From positions 106,481,650 to 106,545,649 of the forward strand of contig NC_057834.1 in NCBI RefSeq assembly GCF_910594005.1: a DNA stretch of 64,000 nt, written 5' to 3'. The first letter of the stretch is position 1. Each line of letters begins with the position of its first letter. The notes under the pieces were generated by a model, which saw only the letters and a program-made list of their open reading frames with translations, had not been told where the DNA came from and made no database searches. The stretch is from Cervus elaphus (lineage: Eukaryota > Chordata > Mammalia > Artiodactyla > Cervidae). Positions 60,001-64,000 of this stretch are shown in pieces. The translations under genes and the position numbers were made by a program.

Positions 60001-62956
60001 ATTGCTTTGGGATTATTTCTCTGAATAGTTTCAAACACCTAAAAGCCCTTCCCCTTGCTTCCATCTGATACATTGTTCCTCATGGGTCTTGTTGACTTTC
60101 TCTTCATAATGTTGGCTTTGTTTTTCCCAGGCTTGATCATGTGCAATGGCCACATATGGAAAGAGCAAAGAAGATTCTCCCTGACAGCTCTGAGGAACTT
60201 TGGTTTAGGAAGGAAAAGCTTAGAGGAACAGATACAGGAAGAAGCTGCCTACCTCATCCAGACAATAGGAGAGGAGAATGGTGAGCAGGTCCTAGGACAG
60301 GTGCAGGGACCGTGGTTCATGCTTTCACTAACCAGATGCTTACCAATACCTACATGTCTGTCCTAAGCCCAGGACTGTGTTGGGTGCTTAGGGACTAACA
60401 GTGAACAGCTAACCGTGAACTGCCGTTATAGAGCTTGAGTGTTAAGAAAAAGATGGGTATAAAACTCATTATTGGTTTTAAATCCTGGACATCAGTTGGA
60501 CCTCCAGGCATTGACTGAGTACTTGCTGTGTGTCAGACCTGTGTAGGGTGCTGGGACCACAGTTTCAGATACAGTTCTGTAGTCAGTGTGCTATATGCCA
60601 CGTAGAATATACTCGGGAAAATAGGAACAAACCAATCTGAAGTCTCTATCTCTTCTTCTGCTTCCAGGACAGCCTTTCAACCCTCACTTCAAGATCAACA
60701 ATGCCGTTTCCAATATTATTTGCTCCATCACCTTCGGGGAGCGGTTTGACTACCAGGATGATCAGTTCCAGGAGCTGCTGAGGCTGCTGGATGCGGTCAC
60801 CTACCTAGAGACAACAATGTGGTGCCAGGTGAGGCAGTTCTTACTTCCTGCCGTGGAGAAGGACACTGAGCTTATGTCAGACAGAGATGGGTTCTTCCTT
60901 TTATTTTCTTTTTAAGCTAACACAACCGTTTAAAATTGACAAACATGTCTGAAGTCAGTCTGTTGAATTTGATGTTTTATGTAACATTGTTGAACATTGA
61001 CTGTAGACAAAGAGGGCTTTCCAGGTGGCTCAGTGGTGAAAAAAAAAAAAAATCTACCTGCCAATACAGGTGACGCTGAAGATGAATTGGGAAGATCCCC
61101 TAGAGGAGGAAATGGCAACCCACTCCAGTATTATTGCCTGGAAAATCCCGTGGACAGAGGAGCCTGGCAGGCTATAGTCCATGGGTTCACAAAGAGTTAG
61201 ACGCTACTGCTCACATATGCACTAATTACTGGAAAATTGAGCTCAGTAATGGGACTTAAGTGAATACCAGGCTGACTGTTCCTAAGGAACAGAAATCCTG
61301 GGAGGTTAGGAGGAGGCACTAGGGCAGGGGTAGAAAGCATTTCTTAGAGATCCAAAGTAGACCAGGCACTTTGGTGGACAGCTATACATACTTTATCTCA
61401 GTTAATTTTTTTTTTTTACAACAGTTCTTTAAAGATGAAATGGATTATCCTGATGTATGCAAGCAGATATGGGAATGTGTAAACAAATCCACATAGTGTT
61501 CCACTGGCTCTGTGTTAAGTGTGGTATGGATCTCATGTCATTTGATCGTGAAAATAACCTTTGCCCCCATTAGCAGCTAGTTAGGTAGATACAGACCATA
61601 CCATTATTACTACCATTAGCAAAGTACTATAGCTAGAAAGAAACAGAGCTAATTGTCAAACCCATACCTATCACATTTGAAATCTAGGCAACTTTCCATT
61701 ACCTTATGCTATCTATTTTCTACCATATATTATTAGAAAAAATATATACAAAAACTACTGTATTTCAGTAAAAAATATTTTACCCACATGGAGCTTACCT
61801 CATAGTGAGGACAGACAAATAAATACACATATGTGTTTACCATAGATATTTAGATATATAGGAATGTAGATACATAGTTAGATACATATACATAGATAAA
61901 CATACATATTTTACAAATGCACACAAATATATACACACACACATACTAATGACAGTTATCACGGAAAAATATAAAACAAAATAAAGGAATGGAAAGAGAG
62001 TTTCAGAAGTGCTGCTAATTGTAGGATCATCAGCTAAGACGGATCCAAATAGGTGACATTTGAGCAGCACATTAAGGAACTGGAGTTACACAGATTTCAG
62101 AGGAAAACCATTCTAGATGGAAGAAATAGCAAATACAAAGTCCTAAACAAGAACATTTTTTTTATGTTTGCACAGAGACCAATGGGGCCGGACTGGAAAG
62201 AGTAAGAGAGAGCAAGATGGCAGGGAGTGATAGGAGAGGAGGCGACAGGAGGGTGAGGGCCAGATCATGTAGAGCTCCAGGCCAGGAGAAGGATGTAGAA
62301 TCTGTCTAAATGTCTTGGGAAGTCGTTGGAGAATTGAGAGTCAAAAAGTGAAATGATCTCATTAAACTGTTAAATGATCTCTGTGGCAGCTCAGTGGAAG
62401 ATAGGCTGAGAAGGGGGTTAAGGAGAGAATCAGGAAACCTGTTGTAGACTTTACAGCATCCAGATAAAAAATGTTAGTACTTTGTACTAGGATGACAAAG
62501 CAGATGAAGCGGTGAAAATTGGTCTGAAGTGTCATGTTTTGGATGGAGGGTTGAAATGCTTTGGCAGAGACGAAAGAAGAGGGTTGAGAGAGAGAAGAGT
62601 CAAGGTTGACTCAAAGGATTAAATGTAAGTAAATAAAAGAGATAGAAAAAGAATATGGTTTCGTTGGCGTGTTGTTCAGTTGCTCTCATGTTCAACAGTT
62701 TGCAGCCCTATGGACTTATCTTAAGAAGTAGAAAAATGTCACCCCCTTTTCTCCATGACGGTTTTATTTGTTCCATCAGCTCTACAATGTCTTTCCAAGG
62801 ATAATGAATTTCCTTCCGGGTCCACACCAAATGCTCTTCAGTAACTGGGGAAAACTGAAAATGTTTGTTGCCCGTATGATTGAAAACCACAAGAGAGATT
62901 GGAATCCTACTGAAGCAAGAGATTTCATTGATGCTTACTTCCAGGAGACAGAAAAA
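44648..62956 (+). CDS. CYP2J2: CYP2J-subfamily cytochrome P450, partial gene (exons 1-5)
   Basis: This is the only host gene seen. The coding exons are 44648-44857, 57158-57320, 60131-60280, 60668-60828 and 62780-62956, and the gene continues past the window. Each boundary has an AG acceptor and GT donor, and the exons join without frameshift or stop into 287 codons. The full CYP2J protein is about 500 residues, so about 57% is visible. CYP2J enzymes are ER-membrane heme monooxygenases that use NADPH-P450 reductase and epoxidise or hydroxylate arachidonic acid and other lipids and drugs (family knowledge). Seen here are the N-terminal membrane anchor, the Pro-rich hinge, the C-helix WxxxR motif and the CYP2-type F/G region. 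The I helix, ExxR and heme-Cys motifs lie in later exons outside the window. Introns are 12,300, 2,810, 387 and 1,951 bp. Ruminants carry several CYP2J paralogues, so the exact orthologue is uncertain; the subfamily call is firm. Confidence 0.88.
44961..45411. other. Intron 1, unassigned
   Basis: Repeat-free sequence after the CpG island. No exon. Confidence 0.6.
45412..45538 (+). mobile_element. Bov-A/Bov-tA fragment in intron 1
   Basis: Body only, from cttgaggaaagcatggcaatc to ggacaggactgaaacaact. Confidence 0.75.
45606..45988 (-). mobile_element. BovB 3' fragment in intron 1
   Basis: Reverse-complement BovB 3' end, from agttcagtcgctcagtcgtg to ccacagttcaaaagcatcag. Well preserved, about 380 bp. 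Confidence 0.88.
46023..46640 (+). mobile_element. ERV LTR in intron 1, related to the one at 7.4 kb
   Basis: It begins tgaggtaggagatagatgtgagc, aligning to the start of the 7,398 copy, and the match resumes through cacatgtgcaggaaggct (cacacgtgcagaaaggct in the other copy) and gacccagaagcac. The TATA element of the first copy has decayed here. It is older or more diverged. It lies in the same direction as the CYP2J gene, 1.2 kb after exon 1. Confidence 0.6.
46905..47127 (-). mobile_element. BovB 3' fragment in intron 1
   Basis: Reverse-complement BovB 3' end, about 220 bp, directly joined to an old L1 on its right side. Confidence 0.8.
47128..49650 (-). mobile_element. Old L1 in CYP2J intron 1, split by Bov-A2
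   Basis: Reverse-complement L1: the ORF2 N-terminal/endonuclease region runs from 47,130 to about 48,150 and is followed by degraded sequence resembling older L1 leader/ORF1 to about 49,650. A Bov-A2 (47,510-47,776) with its own 13-bp duplication interrupts it. Stops are frequent. The right end is approximate. Confidence 0.7.
47510..47776 (+). mobile_element. Bov-A2 SINE dimer with target duplication
   Basis: The dimer sits between two copies of agttttcatgtat (47,497-47,509 and 47,777-47,789) inside an old L1. It is nearly identical to the copy at 43,284-43,549. Confidence 0.92.
49651..50573. other. Intron 1, unassigned
   Basis: No gene; a MIR piece at 50,270 and simple ctatc-rich words at 50,490-50,550. 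Confidence 0.55.
50270..50340 (-). repeat. MIR fragment, reverse
   Basis: gagaggttaaatgatttgcctc is a reverse MIR core. Confidence 0.5.
50574..50788 (+). mobile_element. Bov-tA SINE in intron 1
   Basis: Starts gggcttcgcagatggcggag, ends ggacatgactgagtaact. Confidence 0.9.
50812..50965 (-). repeat. MIR, reverse
   Basis: ccattttaccactgaggaaac followed by aaagcagttagcc. Confidence 0.65.
50966..51534. other. Intron 1, unassigned
   Basis: Possible weak L2-like remnant at 51,060-51,310. No exon. Confidence 0.5.
51535..51760 (+). repeat. Old interspersed repeat, family not assigned
   Basis: The pattern gaaatttatctctctgtc, caaggtcatctagaaactgc, ttccttctgtctcattgctc is repeat-like. A 16-base A run is at about 51,582-51,597. 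Confidence 0.35.
51761..52424. other. Intron 1, unassigned
   Basis: No exon or clear repeat. Confidence 0.55.
52425..52575 (-). repeat. MIR, reverse
   Basis: cccccattttatagatttg, gaaaactgggacagagagaag. Confidence 0.65.
52600..53190 (+). repeat. L2-like fragments
   Basis: aataagatccaaattatttt and a ctccattagattgggggcat section fit diverged L2. Uncertain. Confidence 0.4.
53191..54179. other. Intron 1, unassigned
   Basis: Apart from the CA run at 53,727-53,768, nothing is recognised. Confidence 0.55.
53727..53768. repeat. C run and (CA)n in intron 1
   Basis: Nine C, then aaacacacac..., about 20 bases of CA. Confidence 0.9.
54180..54925 (-). mobile_element. L1 3' end in intron 1
   Basis: Reverse-complement L1 3' UTR and ORF2 end (ccattcatctgccgatggac, gctgggtcatatggc, cccaccaacagtgtaggag). 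It contains TA and CA simple repeats at 54,248-54,293. Confidence 0.8.
54926..56149. other. Intron 1, unassigned
   Basis: No exon with flanking splice sites was recognised. A MIR start may be present near 55,515. Confidence 0.5.
56150..56280 (+). repeat. MIR 3' half
   Basis: gcaaccttagctaagttac, then gggcagttgtaggttaaatg. Confidence 0.55.
56490..56640 (-). repeat. MIR, reverse
   Basis: ctcactttacaactggggaac, gctcacagctggtcagcc. Confidence 0.7.
56641..57013. other. Intron 1 before exon 2
   Basis: No repeat recognised before the CA tract. Confidence 0.55.
57014..57058. repeat. (CA)n 99 bp before the exon 2 acceptor
   Basis: Forty-five bases of perfect CA. The polypyrimidine tract and acceptor of exon 2 lie 99 bp downstream. 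CA repeats in introns near splice sites can bind hnRNP L and change splicing (known for other genes). Confidence 0.95.
57158..57320 (+). CDS. CYP2J2: CYP2J exon 2
   Basis: Exon 2 codes for residues 71-124 and the first base of codon 125. The acceptor follows a T-rich tract ending in tttttag, and the donor is gtaagt, a strong consensus. The 163-nt length is typical of CYP2 exon 2. The segment covers the beta-1 sheet and B helix (KKYGNLFSLEFGD at 73-85; TGLPLIKEVL at 92-101) and the conserved RP pair at 111-112 before the B-C loop, a substrate-recognition region in CYP2 enzymes. A 45-bp CA repeat ends 99 bp upstream of the acceptor. Confidence 0.92.
57321..57810. other. Intron 2, unassigned
   Basis: Nothing recognised after exon 2 up to the CHR SINE. 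Confidence 0.55.
57811..58070 (+). mobile_element. CHR-type SINE in intron 2
   Basis: Starts gggtttccctggtggctcag, contains ccggtgcactgcaactagag and ends with aataaataaataaaa. Confidence 0.8.
58180..58860 (-). repeat. L2-like LINE, reverse, in intron 2
   Basis: gtgacagaacagtgaggag, gtccctgaggtgggaagga, agaccattgcagcatttt, gtggtggcctggactaggg, in reverse-L2 order. Confidence 0.55.
58861..59757. other. Intron 2, unassigned
   Basis: Probably the continuation of a reverse L2 remnant up to about 59,490, then unassigned. Confidence 0.45.
59758..59998 (+). repeat. MIR in intron 2
   Basis: tggactttggagtcagacag, ttgctaactctgtgacattg, cacctcagtttctttttc, in MIR order. Confidence 0.75.
60131..60280 (+). 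CDS. CYP2J2: CYP2J exon 3: C-helix WxxxR
   Basis: Exon 3 codes for the rest of Gly125 to residue 174 plus one base of codon 175. The acceptor is tttttcccag and the donor is gtgagc. The 150-nt length is typical of CYP2 exon 3. It carries WKEQR at 134-138, the C-helix WxxxR motif whose Trp and Arg contact a heme propionate, and then the RRFSLTALRNFGLGRKSLEEQIQ stretch (about 138-160), whose core NFGLG and EEQIQ are hallmarks of CYP2 proteins. Reading frame continues openly into intron 3 for a while, which is chance. Confidence 0.92.
60281..60667. other. Intron 3 (387 bp)
   Basis: Contains the phrase ttgactgagtacttgctgtg, a possible L2/MIR-like remnant; no exon. Confidence 0.5.
60668..60828 (+). 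CDS. CYP2J2: CYP2J exon 4
   Basis: Exon 4 completes Gly175 and codes through residue 228. The acceptor is cttccag and the donor is gtgagg. The 161-nt length is typical of CYP2 exon 4. It contains the D-E helix region with the CYP2 signature NAVSNIICSITFGERFDY (187-203 or so) and the start of the F helix (QFQELLRLLDAV). Intron 3 before it is only 387 bp. Confidence 0.92.
61015..61204 (+). mobile_element. Bov-tA SINE in intron 4
   Basis: Starts gggctttccaggtggctcag. An A run (61,040-61,052) expands the tRNA-like head, which is unusual. Ends gttcacaaagagttagacg. Confidence 0.88.
61205..61539. other. Intron 4, unassigned
   Basis: Possible MIR remnant at 61,340-61,450. No exon. Confidence 0.5.
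61540..61700 (-). repeat. MIR, reverse, diverged
   Basis: Weak match in intron 4 (tatagctagaaagaaacagagc). Confidence 0.4.
61740..62630 (-). repeat. L2-like LINE, reverse, in intron 4
   Basis: catggagcttacctcatag, ggccagatcatgtagagctcc, aagtgaaatgatctcatt, gaagagtcaaggttgactc. Interrupted near 61,830-61,945 by AT/CA-rich simple sequence. Confidence 0.55.
62670..62716 (-). mobile_element. Bov-tA remnant near exon 5
   Basis: About 45 bp (gttgttcagttgctctcatg to gccctatggact), ending 60 bp before the exon 5 acceptor. Confidence 0.5.
62780..62956 (+). CDS. CYP2J2: CYP2J exon 5
   Basis: Exon 5 codes for residues 229-287 in phase 0. The acceptor is ttccatcag and the donor is gtgagg. The 177-nt length is typical of CYP2 exon 5. 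It contains the F-G loop and G helix with the family motif LPGPH (240-244) and ends with the DFIDAY motif (about 276-281), which leads toward the I helix coded by the next exon. No later exon is recognisable in the remaining 1,044 bp of the window. Confidence 0.92.
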
Positions 62957-63014
62957 GTGAGGAAACCTGAGTTTTTCCCTGAGTATTGTCCTTAAAGACC
63001 AAATGAAGGGATTC

Positions 63015-63480
63015 TAATAATCTTATTGCTGGTGTAAGAAGTCACCACAAACTTGGTGGCTTAAAACAACCAACATTTATCAAGTCAAGGTGGGGGCAAT
63101 ACTGGCTCTTTCAAGATTCTAGGGGAAGAAACTAGTGATGGACTTTTCCAGAGTCTACAGGCTGCCTTTACTCCTTGAATGACTTGTGACCCCTTCCTCC
63201 ATCTTCAAAGCCATCATTATAGCATTTTTTTCTGCCACTATCTTCACATCTGCTCTTTATGACTTTCTCACCTCCCTCTTCTAAAGACTCTTGTGATTAT
63301 ATTGGGCCCACTGGGATAATGCAGAATAATTTTCCCATCAAGAGCCTTATTTCAATATATCTACAGAGTTCTGTCTGCCATATAAAATTCACAGATTCTA
63401 GAGTTAAGGACATACATTTCTTTGTGGGTCATTTTTCAGCCTACCACAGGGGAGAAAAAATAGAGGCAGTACTTCAAAGA
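63015..63480 (+). repeat. Old mammalian interspersed repeat, family not assigned
   Basis: cacaaacttggtggcttaaaac, gattatattgggcccactgg, ggacatacatttctttgtgg and cagcctaccac are a known mammalian repeat pattern in intron 5, but I cannot name the family. Confidence 0.5.
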
Positions 63481-64000
63481 ATGTAGGAATAGCATTAACT
63501 CAAAATTGATGGGACAGTTAGAAATAAAGACAGAGGTTTAACAGTATTTGGCTTAAGGACTTTAGAAAGACCAAATACTGCCTTTTCATAATACATTCTC
63601 TACCCATATCTGAAGGACCTGTATGTACAAGGAAAAAAAGTATTATTTCATTATTAGTTGGACCAATGCCCAGGCTCCTTCCTACCCCTTCCCCCAGCTC
63701 CCCATTGCAGAACACAGGTAAATCTGAGTCAGATGCCAGAGTTTAGCCTCAGATGGGAGAGACATTTGCCTTCCTCCCTCATCTCTATGTCATCCACTTT
63801 TCAATATTACTATAGGAAAAAAGCAGGAAAAAAGTCAAATGGGATGTAAAACCTTTGCCATAGTCATCTCTCTGGTAAACGTATCACTGCATTGGTGATA
63901 TGTTTGACCCATCAGATTATTTTGACCCATCAGATCATTCATTCCCAGAGTTGGCAGAATGGATTTCTTTCCAACTCCTCTCTTGTTTCACCTTATTGTG
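63481..64000. other. Intron 5, unassigned, to window end
   Basis: No CYP2J exon 6 is seen. Confidence 0.55.

Noticed and set aside
60281..60366. Read-through extension of CYP2J exon 3
   Set aside because: A good GT donor at 60,281 and the fixed 150-nt exon length in the family show this is intron.

Overview
The window looks like nuclear DNA of a pecoran ruminant, most likely a bovid such as cattle or a close relative. The evidence is the repeat content: many tRNA-headed Bov-tA SINEs, two Bov-A2 dimers, several BovB (RTE-type) LINE copies ending in the ctgaactgaa tail, CHR-type SINEs and a long ruminant-type L1. Species cannot be fixed from this alone. There are no operons, ribosome binding sites or other bacterial features.

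Layout. Positions 1-43,950 are intergenic DNA with no host protein-coding exon that I can recognise. They hold old MIR and L2-like remnants, L1 fragments, Bov-tA SINEs, two ERV LTRs (about 7.4-8.2 and 35.6-36.1 kb), a CA-rich minisatellite (2.9-3.4 kb), an inverted repeat cluster (15.4-16.0 kb), a three-layer nest of MIR, L1 and BovB (18.9-20.15 kb), a 7.6 kb nearly intact L1 on the minus strand (21,264-28,820) with a 17-bp target-site duplication, and a 2.7 kb decayed BovB (38.9-41.6 kb).

Positions 44.0-45.0 kb are a CpG island promoter followed by exon 1 of a cytochrome P450 of the CYP2J subfamily on the plus strand. Exons 2-5 follow at 57.2, 60.1, 60.7 and 62.8 kb. The five exons (210, 163, 150, 161 and 177 nt) have the lengths and phases usual for the CYP2 family and join into one open reading frame of 287 codons. 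The window ends in intron 5, so the exons carrying the I helix, the ExxR motif and the heme cysteine are not seen. Intron 1 is 12.3 kb and filled with repeats, including an ERV LTR related to the one at 7.4 kb, an old L1 and a recently inserted Bov-A2.

Overall this is one partial host gene, apparently functional over the visible part, with a large repeat-rich 5' flank. I found no undescribed gene system. The observations most worth a check are the near-intact L1 with two lesions at the start of ORF2, the paired Bov-A2 copies flanking CYP2J exon 1, the minisatellite with its flanking duplication, the inverted repeat cluster, and a repeat-free segment near 5.0 kb that may be a regulatory element. 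All repeat family names are from recognition of the sequence, not from a database search.
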